DNA from: Actinophytocola sp963840275
GTDB taxonomy: Bacteria; Actinomycetota; Actinomycetes; Mycobacteriales; Pseudonocardiaceae
DNA: 64,000 nucleotides
Assembly: GCA_963840275.1 (NCBI GenBank)
Contig: CAWIYK010000005.1
Location: forward strand, 1,426,001-1,490,000
Direction of reading: 5' to 3'
Shown: positions 34,757 to 43,453 of the stretch, one piece after another
Layout: each line of letters starts with the position of its first letter
Position numbering within the stretch: the first letter of the stretch is position 1
The notes under the pieces: model-generated
Seen by the model: the letters and a program-made list of their open reading frames with translations, nothing else
Told to the model about the DNA's origin: nothing
The model's database searches: none
Program-made: the position numbers and the translations under genes

Positions 34757-36011
34757 GCCGGCCCACCGCGTCGACCACACGGTCCATCTGCTCCGGCGTC
34801 GTCACGATGCTCGGACCGAACCGCAGGTACTGCTGCTCGTACGGCGTGACGCTCGAGACGACCTTGTGCTGGTCCCGCAGCGCCACGCTGGCGGTGTAGG
34901 GGTCCATCCCGTCGATCTCGCAGCACACGATGCCCGCCGACACGGCCGGGTCGTCCGGTGTCACGAGCGTGACCGACGGGATGGCCGCGAGCCCCTTCTT
35001 GAGCCGGGTCGCCTGTATCGCGATGCGGTCGGCGATCCGGTCCCGGCCGATCTCGCGGTGCAGGCCGAACGCCTCGCGGAGCGCCCAGCGGTGCTCGAAG
35101 GAGTGGTAGCCGCCCGGCGTGTGCAGCGCGCCCGGGGAGCTGTCACCACTGGAGAACGTGGGGATCACCGGGGCCAGCGCGTCCCACGCCCGGCCCCACA
35201 GCAGACCGGTGCCCCTCGGGCCGAACAGCCATTTGTGGGTGCCGGTGGCGAAGAAGTCACACCCCAGCTCGGCGACGGGCAGGTCGACCGCGCCGAAGCC
35301 GTGCACGCCGTCCACGCACAGCAACGCCCGGTCCTCTGGCCCGCGGCCGGCGTTGACCTCGGCGAGCATGCCGGCGATCGCCGGCACCGGAAGTCGTACA
35401 CCTGTACCGGAATGCACCCATGTCACCGCGACCACGCGCGTGTTCGGCGCGACCGCCGCCCGCAGCCGGGCGACGATGTCGGCCTCGGTCGCCGCGCGCG
35501 GGTCGTCGTAGAGCGCGACCTGGCGGACCGGGGCGCCGGTGCGTTGCGACATCAGCCGCAGCGCGGCGTGGTGGGCGACGAAGTCGTGCGTGGTGGTGAG
35601 GACGTCCTGGTCGGGTCGCAGCCGCAGCCCGGAGTACAGCAGGCCGAGCCCCATCGTGGTGCTGTCGGTGAACGCGACCTGGCCGGCGTCGCCGCCGAGG
35701 TAGGCGGCGGCCGTCGTCCGCACGTCCTCCTCCGTGGTGCCGTGGCTGTGCAGGTAGGCCGCGGTGTCGGCGTCGAGCCCCTTGCGGTGGCGCTCGATCG
35801 CGTCGCGGACCGGCCGCGGGTGGGCGGCCAGGACGAACGCGGCGAGCTGGACCAGGTCGGGATCCAGCGGGAACAGCGCGCGGACCGAGTCCCAGTCCGT
35901 CGGGTCGAACGTCGGCTCCGCCGCCGTCCGTTCGGTGGTGCACGCGGTGAGCGCGGCGACGCCGGTGGCCAGTCCCGCGGCGAGGAGGCCGCGCCGGCCG
36001 AATTCGTCCAT
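34746..36011 (-). CDS. class V aminotransferase-fold PLP enzyme with Tat lipoprotein signal
   Basis: 421 residues from ATG 36011. The fold matches isopenicillin-N-epimerase/cysteine-desulfurase-like class V enzymes. The PLP lysine is in ATGTHKWLFGPRGTG, with the Asp block in LLCVDGVHGFGA. The N-terminus is GRRGLLAAGLATGVAALTAC: a twin-arginine motif, hydrophobic core and a lipobox Cys at about residue 24. It should be exported folded, with PLP, and lipid-anchored. Activity could be epimerase, desulfurase or lyase. Divergent from an MBL hydrolase gene. Confidence 0.9.
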   Translation of the reverse strand: MDEFGRRGLLAAGLATGVAALTACTTERTAAEPTFDPTDWDSVRALFPLDPDLVQLAAFVLAAHPRPVRDAIERHRKGLDADTAAYLHSHGTTEEDVRTTAAAYLGGDAGQVAFTDSTTMGLGLLYSGLRLRPDQDVLTTTHDFVAHHAALRLMSQRTGAPVRQVALYDDPRAATEADIVARLRAAVAPNTRVVAVTWVHSGTGVRLPVPAIAGMLAEVNAGRGPEDRALLCVDGVHGFGAVDLPVAELGCDFFATGTHKWLFGPRGTGLLWGRAWDALAPVIPTFSSGDSSPGALHTPGGYHSFEHRWALREAFGLHREIGRDRIADRIAIQATRLKKGLAAIPSVTLVTPDDPAVSAGIVCCEIDGMDPYTASVALRDQHKVVSSVTPYEQQYLRFGPSIVTTPEQMDRVVDAVGRLRP

Positions 36012-36080
36012 CAGCTGATGGTATGCGCTGACAGCGAAACGACGGCACGGCCCGCGCGTGCGGCCCATACGTTGGGGCGT

Positions 36081-36782
36081 ATGGAGATCATCGAGCTGCT
36101 GCCCCGGCTGCACCAGGTGAGCCTGGACTTCGGGCAGGCCTACCTGTGGCGCGACGGCGACCAGCTGACCTTGGTCGACACCGGGGTGCCGGGCAGCGGC
36201 GCGGCGATCGAGGCCGCGATCGGCTCGCTCGGACTGCCGACGTCCGCGCTGCGCCGGATCGTGATCACCCATGGCCACGAGGACCACATGGGCTCCGTGG
36301 CCGAGGTCCGGTCCTGGCACGGCGCGCCGGTGCACGCCCACGCCGCGGACGCCCCGATCGTCCGCGGCGAACGGAAACGCGCCGAGCCCGTGCTCACCGA
36401 GTTCGAACAGCCGTACTGGGACCAGGTCGTCGAGCTCGGCATCCCGGCCCTCCAGGTCCCACCGTCCACAGTGGACGTCGAGCTGACCGGTGGCGAGGAA
36501 CTGGACTTCGGCGACGGCGCGCGGGTCCTGTCGATCCCCGGCCACACCGAGGGCAGCATCGCGATCCACCTGCCCGCGCACGGCGTCCTGTTCGCCGGCG
36601 ACACGGTCTCCGCGCTACCCGGCCTCGGCGTGATCCCCGGCGCCTTCAACATGGACCGCGCCGCGCTGCTCGACTCCTACCGCATGCTGGCCGACCTCGA
36701 CCCGAACACGCTGTGCGTCGGACACGGCGACTCGGTCGTCGGCGACGCGGGCGCGGCCATGCGGGCGGCGGCCCTCCACTAG
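36081..36782 (+). CDS. MBL-fold metallo-hydrolase
   Basis: 233 residues. Metal site: THGHEDHMG (HxHxDH), the PGHTEGSIAIHL His, the FAGDTVSALPG Asp, and GHGDSVV His near the C-terminus. This is a complete binuclear zinc site of the glyoxalase-II/lactonase-like type. Likely cytosolic hydrolase of a thioester, lactone or similar bond. Substrate unknown. It starts at ATG 36081, 69 bp from the divergent PLP-enzyme gene, and is followed 11 bp later by the DUF2199 gene. Confidence 0.92.
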   Translation: MEIIELLPRLHQVSLDFGQAYLWRDGDQLTLVDTGVPGSGAAIEAAIGSLGLPTSALRRIVITHGHEDHMGSVAEVRSWHGAPVHAHAADAPIVRGERKRAEPVLTEFEQPYWDQVVELGIPALQVPPSTVDVELTGGEELDFGDGARVLSIPGHTEGSIAIHLPAHGVLFAGDTVSALPGLGVIPGAFNMDRAALLDSYRMLADLDPNTLCVGHGDSVVGDAGAAMRAAALH

Positions 36783-36793
36783 TCTGTTCGGCC

Positions 36794-37285
36794 GTGGCTG
36801 GATTCACCTGTTCGACGTGCGGCGCCCACCACGACGACCTGCCGATGGCCTACGCGCCCGCCGCGCCGGCCCAGTGGGCACGCGAGCTCGCCGACGAGCC
36901 GAGGAGCGAGCTGGGCACGGACCAGTGCGTGATCAGGGGCGAGCTCTTCTTCATCCGCGGCGTCGTCCCGCTCCCGGTCGTCGACACCGGTGACACGTTC
37001 GAGTGGGGCGCGTGGGTGTCGGTGAGCGAGAAGAGCGCGATCCACATGTCGGAGCGCTGGCTCACCGAGGGCCGCGAGCACACCGAACCGTACTTCGGCT
37101 GGCTCTCGACCGAGCTGGCGCCCTACCCGAGCACCTTGAACCTCAAGACGAACCTGCACACGCGGCCGGTCGGGCTGCGGCCGGTGATCCAGCTGGAGCC
37201 GACCGACCACCCGCTCGCGGTAGAGCAGCGGGCCGGCATCACGATCGCGCGGGTGCGGCAGTTCGCGGAGCAGCTACTCCACTGA
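36794..37285 (+). CDS. DUF2199 domain protein
   Basis: 163 residues from GTG 36794. Starts FTCSTCGAHHDDLPMAYA (zinc-knuckle-like CxxC and a His pair), then DQCVIRGELFFIRGVVPLPVVDTGDTFEWGAWVSVS, and ends in a block of DUF2199 (VQLEPTDHPLAVEQRAGI type). Function unknown. It is probably co-transcribed with the MBL hydrolase gene just upstream and converges on the LD-carboxypeptidase gene. Confidence 0.88.
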   Translation: MAGFTCSTCGAHHDDLPMAYAPAAPAQWARELADEPRSELGTDQCVIRGELFFIRGVVPLPVVDTGDTFEWGAWVSVSEKSAIHMSERWLTEGREHTEPYFGWLSTELAPYPSTLNLKTNLHTRPVGLRPVIQLEPTDHPLAVEQRAGITIARVRQFAEQLLH

Positions 37286-37300
37286 GCCCGCGGAGCCGAG

Positions 37301-38221
37301 TCATCGCAGCGCGGGTTCGGCCAGCGTCAACGTGCACAGGTCGCCGTCCAGGGTCGCCGGCGCGCCCATCGGAATGGTGAGCTGGTCGGCGCAGTGGCCG
37401 AAGCCCATCTCCCACACGAGCGGGATGCCCAGTCCCGCGAGGAGATCGGTCAGCACGTCGTGCACCTCGGACAGCTCGCCGCAGCCGGTCCACGAACCGA
37501 GCGCGATGCCGGTGGCGCCGGTGAACCAGCCGGACCGCAGCAGCTGCGTGACCATACGGTCGACCTGGTACGGCTCCTCGTGCACGTCCTCCAGCAATAC
37601 GATCGACCCGTCGGGCGGGACGAACGCGCCGTCGACGCCGACGCCGGAGGCCAGCAGCGACAGGTTGCCGCCCACGGTGATCCCGGACGCCACGCCGTCG
37701 TTGATCGACTGCGACCGCGGACCGGACAGCGTCCGCACCGACTCCGGCTCGAACAGCGTCCGCCGCAGGTGGTCCTGCGCGCCGGCGTCGAACGACGCCT
37801 CGCTCGCGAGGAGCGGCGCGAACAGCGTCACCACGTCGAGGCGCGACCCGATCGCCTCGTGCAGCGCGGTGATGTCGCTCGACCCGGTGAACAGCTTCGG
37901 GCCCGCCTCGGCCATCGCGTCCCAGTCCAGCAGGTCGACCATCCGCAGCGACCCGTAGCCGCCCCGCGCGCACATCACCGCGTCGACCGTCGGGTCGCAC
38001 CACGCCTGCTGCAGGTCCGCGGCCCGGTGCGGGTCGAGCCCGGCGAGGTAGGGCAGCGTCGGGTGCCGGTCCAGCACGTGCTTGCCGACCTCGACGACCA
38101 GGCCCCAGCTCTCCAGGACCGCGATCCCGCGGGCGAGCAGCACGTCGTCGACGGGACCCGACGGCGCCACCAGCGCGACCTTGCTCCCCGCCCGCAGCCG
38201 GGCGGGCCGCTGCCGACTCAC
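37301..38221 (-). CDS. S66 family LD-carboxypeptidase
   Basis: 306 residues from GTG 38221. Serine nucleophile in ARGGYGSLRM (near residue 107), Glu in VLLEDVHEEPYQVDRM, and His in GFGHCADQLTIPMGAPATLD complete the S66 triad. S66 enzymes remove the terminal D-Ala from muropeptide tetrapeptides in wall recycling, or cleave microcin-type peptides (MccF). There is no signal peptide, so it is cytosolic. The GTG start lies in the stop of the upstream prolyl oligopeptidase (GTGA), so the two form an operon. Confidence 0.92.
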   Translation of the reverse strand: MSRQRPARLRAGSKVALVAPSGPVDDVLLARGIAVLESWGLVVEVGKHVLDRHPTLPYLAGLDPHRAADLQQAWCDPTVDAVMCARGGYGSLRMVDLLDWDAMAEAGPKLFTGSSDITALHEAIGSRLDVVTLFAPLLASEASFDAGAQDHLRRTLFEPESVRTLSGPRSQSINDGVASGITVGGNLSLLASGVGVDGAFVPPDGSIVLLEDVHEEPYQVDRMVTQLLRSGWFTGATGIALGSWTGCGELSEVHDVLTDLLAGLGIPLVWEMGFGHCADQLTIPMGAPATLDGDLCTLTLAEPALR

Positions 38222-40137
38222 GTGTGCAGCTCCAGGACCGGCACGCCGGGTGGCGTGAACCCGAACACCTGACCGTAGAAGGACAGCTCGGCCTCCAGCG
38301 CCGCCGTCACCGTCGACGCGCGGCGGAACCCGTGCTGCTCGCCGTCGAAGGTCAGGTACGCGTGCGGCACGCCGCTCCCGTCGAGGCTCGCCACGAACCG
38401 GTTCGCCTGCTCCGGCGGGCACACCTCGTCCTCGAGGCCCTGCAACAGCAGCACCGGCCCGGCGAGCCGGTCGACGTGGTGGATCGGCGACCGGTCGGTG
38501 TACCGGTCCGCGTGCTCGGGCAGGGTGCCGACCAGGCCCTCGATGTAGCGCGACTCGAAGTCGTGCGTCTCGCCGCCGTGGTCGGTCCAGCCGGTCAGGT
38601 CCAGGATCGGGTACATGATCGTCGCGCACGCGTAGGTGTCCACCGCCGTCATCGACGCCGCCGCGGTCCAGCCGCCCGCGCTGCCGCCGCGCACCGCGAG
38701 GCGCGCGCCGTCGACCGTGCCCTCCTCGGCCAGCGCGGCCGCGACCGCGGCGCAGTCCTGGACGTCCACGACGCCCCACTGGCCGTTGAGCGACTCCCGG
38801 AACGCCCGGCCGTAGCCGGCGGACCCGCCGTAGTTCACCGCGGCGAAGGCGAACCCGCGGCTGGTGAAGTACGCGATGTCCCGCTTGAGCGTGTCGCCCG
38901 CCTTGCCGGTCGGCCCGCCGTGCGCGTACACGAGCAACGGCGGCGCGGCGCCGTCCGGGCCGGCGAACCCCGGGTTGCGCGGCGCATAGACGAGCGCGGG
39001 GATCGACTGCCCGTCCTTGCCGGTGAAGGTCCGCTCCTGGGGCAGCGGCACGTACGCCTCGTCCGGCGGGTCGAGCGGACGCGCGGACAGCGTGGTCGCC
39101 GCGCCGGTCGTGGCGTCGACCCGAACGACAGCCAGCTCGCTGGTCGGCCCGCCGGCCGCCGACACGACCGCGCCGTCGTGCACGGTGACGTCGGCGGACC
39201 ACGACGTCAGGTCGGTCGGCACATCGGTGACCGTGCCGGCGTGCTCGTCGAGCACCGCGAGCCGGTCGGATCGCAGCACCGCGTACCGGCCGTCGCCAAG
39301 GGGCGCGAACCAGCGGCTGCCGATCACCCACAGCGGCCCGCCGAGCTCCTCGGCGCACGGCGCGAGGTTCACGGCGACGCCGTCGAGCCCGACGCGGAAC
39401 AGGTTCCACCAGCCGTCGGGGTCGGTCAGGACGAGCAGCGAGTCGGGCGACTCCCACTCCGCCTGGCAGACGCTCTCCCTCGGCCCGCCGGCCAGCACCT
39501 TGTGGTCGCCGCCGACCTCCGCGACGCACAGCTCGGCGCCGTCCCACGGCATGTTCGGGTGGTCCCAGCCGACCCACGCCAGCCGGGCGCCGTCCGGCGA
39601 GAGCCGCGGGCCGGACATGAAGTGGTGGCTCGCGCCGAGCGACCGGGGGCCGGAGCCGTCGATCGGGATCTCGACCAGGTCGCGGCGCACGTCGGTCGGG
39701 CGTTCGCCGGTCATCGTCTCGCGGACGCACAGCACCGACGTGTCGCCGGGGCCGGGGGACAGGTCGCCGAACCGGACGCCGTGGTGGCGGGCCGGCTCCT
39801 CGGTGAGCGCGCGCGGCGGCTCGTCGCCGTCGAGCACGTACACCCGCTGGTCGGCCCAGTTGGTGAAGACCACCGCGCCGCCGGCGAGCACCGTCCACGG
39901 GCGGCCGCCGTACTCGTGCACCCTGTTGCGGACGTTCCACGGCGCGGGCAGCACCTCGACGGGTCCGGCCGGTCCCTCCCGCATGAGCGCGACGCGGCCG
40001 TCCTCCCTCGGTCGGCTCTCGGCCCACCACGCCTGCCCGTCGTGCAGGTCCACCCATTTGGGCGCGACGGCCGCGGCGCCGACCATCTCGGCGGTGAGCG
40101 GCGACTCCCAGCTCCCGAACTGTGCGATCTTCACCAC
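38218..40137 (-). CDS. S9 family prolyl oligopeptidase-type peptidase
   Basis: 639 residues. The N-terminal 380 residues form a beta-propeller-like region (repeats such as LSPDGARLAWVGWD). The C-terminal alpha/beta hydrolase domain carries Ser in RGGSAGGWTAAA, Asp in LQGLEDEVCPP and His in GEQHGFRRA. The block GGSAGYGRAFRESLNGQWGVVDVQD is typical for S9C-type enzymes. It likely cleaves short peptides in the cytosol. The first gene of a two-gene unit with the LD-carboxypeptidase. Confidence 0.93.
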   Translation of the reverse strand: MVKIAQFGSWESPLTAEMVGAAAVAPKWVDLHDGQAWWAESRPREDGRVALMREGPAGPVEVLPAPWNVRNRVHEYGGRPWTVLAGGAVVFTNWADQRVYVLDGDEPPRALTEEPARHHGVRFGDLSPGPGDTSVLCVRETMTGERPTDVRRDLVEIPIDGSGPRSLGASHHFMSGPRLSPDGARLAWVGWDHPNMPWDGAELCVAEVGGDHKVLAGGPRESVCQAEWESPDSLLVLTDPDGWWNLFRVGLDGVAVNLAPCAEELGGPLWVIGSRWFAPLGDGRYAVLRSDRLAVLDEHAGTVTDVPTDLTSWSADVTVHDGAVVSAAGGPTSELAVVRVDATTGAATTLSARPLDPPDEAYVPLPQERTFTGKDGQSIPALVYAPRNPGFAGPDGAAPPLLVYAHGGPTGKAGDTLKRDIAYFTSRGFAFAAVNYGGSAGYGRAFRESLNGQWGVVDVQDCAAVAAALAEEGTVDGARLAVRGGSAGGWTAAASMTAVDTYACATIMYPILDLTGWTDHGGETHDFESRYIEGLVGTLPEHADRYTDRSPIHHVDRLAGPVLLLQGLEDEVCPPEQANRFVASLDGSGVPHAYLTFDGEQHGFRRASTVTAALEAELSFYGQVFGFTPPGVPVLELHT

Positions 40138-40268
40138 GCGCAGACCCTAACCGGGCGGTCGCTGCCGTGGTTGGGCCGGATGGCTCCGATAACGTTGCGT
40201 CCGCGCACGTGTCACGCGTGGGAACGGACCTGCTCGGATGCGGGCTTAGCGGTAGGGTCGGAGGTGCC

Positions 40269-40844
40269 ATGGCTCGCGTAATTCATGTCTTCCGCCAACC
40301 CGATCGCTTCGTTGCCGGCACGGTCGGGCAACCCGGCGATCGCACCTTCTACCTGCAGGCCTCCGAGAGCGTCCGCACGGTCAGCGTCACGCTCGAGAAG
40401 CAACAGATGGCCGTGCTCGCGGAGCGGATCGGCTCGCTGCTCGAGGAGGTCCACCGCCGCTTCGGCGCGGACCTGCCCACCGAGACGCCCGACGACCTTG
40501 TCGACGCGGGCCCGCTCCGGGTGCCGGTCGAGGAGGAGTTCCGCGTCGGCACGATGGGCCTCGGGTGGGACTCCGAGACCAGCGCTGTCGTGATCGAGCT
40601 GCTCGCGATCACCGAGGGCGAGGTCGACGAGTCGATCGTCCTCGACGACACAGAGGAAGGCCCCGACGCGGTAAGGGTGTTCCTCACCCCGGCCGAGGCG
40701 CGGGCGTTCGCCGAGCGCGCCGACCGGGTGATCAACGCAGGCCGCAAGCCGTGCCCGCTGTGTGGCGAGCCGCTCGACCCGACCGGGCACGTGTGCCCAC
40801 GGCAGAACGGCTACCGGCGCACCGAGGACGACGAGGCGGAATAG
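40269..40844 (+). CDS. DUF3090 family protein
   Basis: 191 residues with the DUF3090 start (VIHVFRQPDRFVAGTVGQPGDRTFYLQA). It has a C-terminal zinc-ribbon-like pair, CPLCG and HVCPRQNGYRR. Conserved across Actinomycetota, with unknown function. It is followed 7 bp later by a SCO1664-type gene. In mycobacteria I recall this pair directly after uppP and the histidine phosphatase. Here those are at 8.1-9.9 kb. The ATG follows a GGAGG-like element. Confidence 0.92.
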   Translation: MARVIHVFRQPDRFVAGTVGQPGDRTFYLQASESVRTVSVTLEKQQMAVLAERIGSLLEEVHRRFGADLPTETPDDLVDAGPLRVPVEEEFRVGTMGLGWDSETSAVVIELLAITEGEVDESIVLDDTEEGPDAVRVFLTPAEARAFAERADRVINAGRKPCPLCGEPLDPTGHVCPRQNGYRRTEDDEAE

Positions 40845-40851
40845 GGACTTG

Positions 40852-41640
40852 TTGCCGTTGGACGCCGGCGCCACCGAACTGCTCACCCGTGGACGTATCG
40901 AGATCGAGGGGCGGCTTGTCGACGCCTCCAACGCCACGCTCTTCTGCGAGATCTCCGGCGGCGACGCCGTCGCGCACTGTGTGTACAAGCCGGTCAGCGG
41001 CGAGCGGGCGCTGTGGGACTTCCCGGACGGCACGCTCGCCGGCCGCGAGGTCGCGTCGTACCTGATCTCCGAGGCGGCTGGTCTGTCGGTGATCCCGCCG
41101 ACGGTCCTGCGGTCCGGTCCGTTCGGGCCCGGCATGGTGCAGCTGTGGGTGGAGACCAAGGAGGGCGACGACCTCGTCGACGTGGTCGCGCCCGACGACG
41201 TGCTGCCGGGATGGCGGCAGGTGCTGCGCGCGCACGACCGGTTCGGCGAGCCGGCGGTGCTGGCGCACGCCGACCACCCGAGTGTGCGGCTGATGTCGGC
41301 GTTGGACGTGGTCCTGAACAACGCGGACCGCAAGGGCGGGCACGTGCTGCACGGCACCGACGGCAACGTCTACGGCGTCGACCACGGCATCTGCCTGCAC
41401 ACCGAGCACAAGCTGCGCACGGTGTTGTGGGGTTGGGTCGGCGAGGCGTTGCCGGAGGACGTGCTCGACATGCTCGGCACACTGCGGTCCACTTTGGACG
41501 ACCTGTCGGTGGTGCTCGCCGAACACCTGACCCGTGCCGAGGTGCGGGCCGTCCACACGCGACTCATCGACCTGCTGGCGGCGGGGGAGTTCCCGACACC
41601 GGGTTCGGACTGGCGCGCGATCCCCTGGCCGGCCTTCTAG
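40852..41640 (+). CDS. SCO1664 family protein
   Basis: About 262 residues. Kinase-like blocks are visible: HCVYKPVSGERALWDFPDGTLAGREVASYLISEA, LDVVLNNADRKGGHVL and YGVDHGICLH. These resemble the PI3/4-kinase/HipA-like fold (Lys, Asn-Ala-Asp-Arg and Asp-His). Whether it phosphorylates anything is unknown. Three in-frame TTG codons (40849, 40852, 40858) compete as start; 40852 has the best spacing to AGGGA. It overlaps the convergent HTH_42 gene by 4 bp. Confidence 0.85.
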   Translation: MPLDAGATELLTRGRIEIEGRLVDASNATLFCEISGGDAVAHCVYKPVSGERALWDFPDGTLAGREVASYLISEAAGLSVIPPTVLRSGPFGPGMVQLWVETKEGDDLVDVVAPDDVLPGWRQVLRAHDRFGEPAVLAHADHPSVRLMSALDVVLNNADRKGGHVLHGTDGNVYGVDHGICLHTEHKLRTVLWGWVGEALPEDVLDMLGTLRSTLDDLSVVLAEHLTRAEVRAVHTRLIDLLAAGEFPTPGSDWRAIPWPAF

Positions 41641-42737
41641 TCCTCGATCACCGTGACGTCGCGGGTGTCGGCGTTCGGGGCGGCGAAGTCCAGTAGCCGC
41701 AAGCCTTCCTTCGTGAGCGCGGTCAGGTCCTTCTTCGTCGTGCGCGCCCATGGCGTGATCGCCAGTACGGCCGACTTGCGTTGGGTGGTGAGCCGCCACG
41801 AGCCGCGGACGTGGCCGTCGACGAGGAAGGTGCCGGGGAAGACGCCGTTCTTCACGCCGAACAGCCGCTTGCGGTGCTCGTCGGTCATGATCCGGGTGCG
41901 GTCCGCGTAGGACAGCAGGACGTTGTCGAACTCCGGCAGGAACCGGACCGGCGCCGGGGTGTCCTCGTCGGGCCGGGGCGCGTCCGGCAGGTCGAACAGC
42001 TCCCGGCCGTCCTCGCTCGTGAACATCCGCAGGTCCAGCGGCTCGACCACCTCGCGGAGCCGCGTGAGCCCGGACCACGCCTGGAGGTCGGCCACCGAAG
42101 CCGGCCCGAACGCCCCGAGGTAGCGGCGCACCAGCCGCGCCGGGTCGGGCGCCGCGTCGAGCGGACGGTCCAGCCAGTGCTCGACGGTGTGGTACGCGGT
42201 CTGCCCGCTGCGGCCCCACACCGCGCGCGGCGGCACCTGCACCAGCGGCAGCAGCCCTCTCGCCACGTGCGCGAGCGCGGTCGCCTCCCGGTCGGGCCAC
42301 CGCTGCGCGAGCACCGCACCCAGCTCCTTGGCCGTGTGCGGACGGTCGGCGAGGAGCCGGCGTGCGGCGTCGGCCACCTCGGGCAGGTCGAGTCCGACCA
42401 GGTGCTTGGCGTGCTGGGTGTTGGTGGCGAGATCCCGGTCCATGATCGGCTGGACCAGCGGCCGCAGGAAGCACGCGTCGGCCGCGCTGACCAGGTGCAC
42501 GGTGCCGCGCATCAGGACGATGCGCACGACCCGCCGGTCGAGCAGTGCGTCCGCGAGCTCGTCCGGCCGGAAGTCGGCGAGCCGGGTCCACAGCCCGTAG
42601 TAGGGCGGGAACGGGGCCTGCGCCTGCAGGCCGACCAGGTGCTCGACGGTGTCCACCGCGGACCGGGCCGCGCGTTCCAGCAGGAGCTGGCGGGCGAGCG
42701 TCGCGCGGTTGACCGCCCTGCGCGTCATCCGGTCCAC
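41637..42737 (-). CDS. HTH_42 (AlkZ-like) winged-helix DNA glycosylase candidate
   Basis: 366 residues of the HTH_42/PF06224 superfamily: three winged-helix units (residues about 1-75, 95-170, 200-270) and a C-terminal beta domain (RKRLFGVKNGVFPGTFLVDGHVRGSWR). The loop GLQAQAPFPPYYGLWTRL near residue 37 carries a Gln-x-Gln motif. AlkZ, the azinomycin crosslink-unhooking DNA glycosylase, uses such a motif, so glycosylase activity is plausible. It starts 4 nt after the TetR gene and lies downstream of a UvrA-like gene on the same strand. Confidence 0.85.
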   Translation of the reverse strand: MDRMTRRAVNRATLARQLLLERAARSAVDTVEHLVGLQAQAPFPPYYGLWTRLADFRPDELADALLDRRVVRIVLMRGTVHLVSAADACFLRPLVQPIMDRDLATNTQHAKHLVGLDLPEVADAARRLLADRPHTAKELGAVLAQRWPDREATALAHVARGLLPLVQVPPRAVWGRSGQTAYHTVEHWLDRPLDAAPDPARLVRRYLGAFGPASVADLQAWSGLTRLREVVEPLDLRMFTSEDGRELFDLPDAPRPDEDTPAPVRFLPEFDNVLLSYADRTRIMTDEHRKRLFGVKNGVFPGTFLVDGHVRGSWRLTTQRKSAVLAITPWARTTKKDLTALTKEGLRLLDFAAPNADTRDVTVIED

Positions 42738-42741
42738 GGGG

Positions 42742-43347
42742 TCACGCGCCGAACAGGTCGTCGAGGTGGTGCTCGAACGCCTGCTCGGCCTCCCACGCGG
42801 TGTGGTGTCCGACGAGCACGTGCGCGGTGAGGCCGTCGACCACCGCGAGCAGCGTGCGCGCGGCCCGCATCGCGTCGATGTCGAGTCGCACGGAGCCCTC
42901 GCGCTGACCGCGACGCAGCAGCTCGGCCAGCTCGTACTCGTCGGCCTCGTGGCGCCTGCGCAACGCCTTGGCGAGCTCCGGCTCGGACATCGCCCGCGCG
43001 AGGAACGCGAACCCGATGTGGGCGTCGACCCGGGCGCCGGCGTCGAGGGGCAGTCGTTCGACGAGCAGCGTGTGGACCAGCTGCCGGGGCTCGACGCCCT
43101 CCTCGCCCCGCGCCTGCTCGGCGCGGTGGAGGTAGCGGGCGTAGGTCCGGCCGCTGGCCGCGCCGAGCGCGTACCGCAGCAGCTCGTCCTTCGTGGCGAA
43201 GTAGTGCTGCACCTGGCCGAGCGACATGCCGGCCGCCGCGGCGACCTGCCGCATGCTCACGGCCTCGAGCCCGCCGGCCACGACTAACCGCCCGACGGCC
43301 TCCGCGATGACGGTGCGGCGCTGGTCGTGGTCGATCTGTCTCGGCAT
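42742..43347 (-). CDS. TetR family transcriptional regulator
   Basis: 201 residues from ATG 43347. TetR helix-turn-helix: RRTVIAEAVGRLVVAGGLEAVSMRQVAAAAGMSLGQVQHYFATKDELL. The C-terminal ligand domain has no obvious signature. The gene lies between the UvrA-like gene and the HTH_42 gene, on the same strand. A perfect 12-bp palindrome abuts a TACACT -10 element just upstream, so it probably represses itself and the downstream gene. The ATG at 43347 fits the family better than the longer upstream frame. Confidence 0.92.
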   Translation of the reverse strand: MPRQIDHDQRRTVIAEAVGRLVVAGGLEAVSMRQVAAAAGMSLGQVQHYFATKDELLRYALGAASGRTYARYLHRAEQARGEEGVEPRQLVHTLLVERLPLDAGARVDAHIGFAFLARAMSEPELAKALRRRHEADEYELAELLRRGQREGSVRLDIDAMRAARTLLAVVDGLTAHVLVGHHTAWEAEQAFEHHLDDLFGA

Positions 43348-43355
43348 GACATACG

Positions 43356-43378
43356 AGTGTATTGCCACCCGATCGGGT
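43356..43378 (-). promoter_or_regulatory. promoter with perfect palindrome upstream of tetR
   Basis: Reading on the minus strand, a 12-bp perfect palindrome acccgatcgggt (43367-43378) is followed by TACACT (43361-43356). The ATG comes 8 nt after that, so the transcript may be leaderless. This is the arrangement expected for a TetR operator controlling its own gene. Confidence 0.6.
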
Positions 43379-43453
43379 TTCACGATCAGGGGATACGTTC
43401 CGACAGCGGCCCGTGACGGATCATGCGCGGCCGGTAGTCGCGTCAGCATAGCG

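Noticed and set aside
38224..40281. 685-codon plus-strand open frame antisense to the prolyl oligopeptidase
   Set aside because: Arg/Val/Ala-rich shadow of a gene with a complete catalytic triad and overlapping operon partner.
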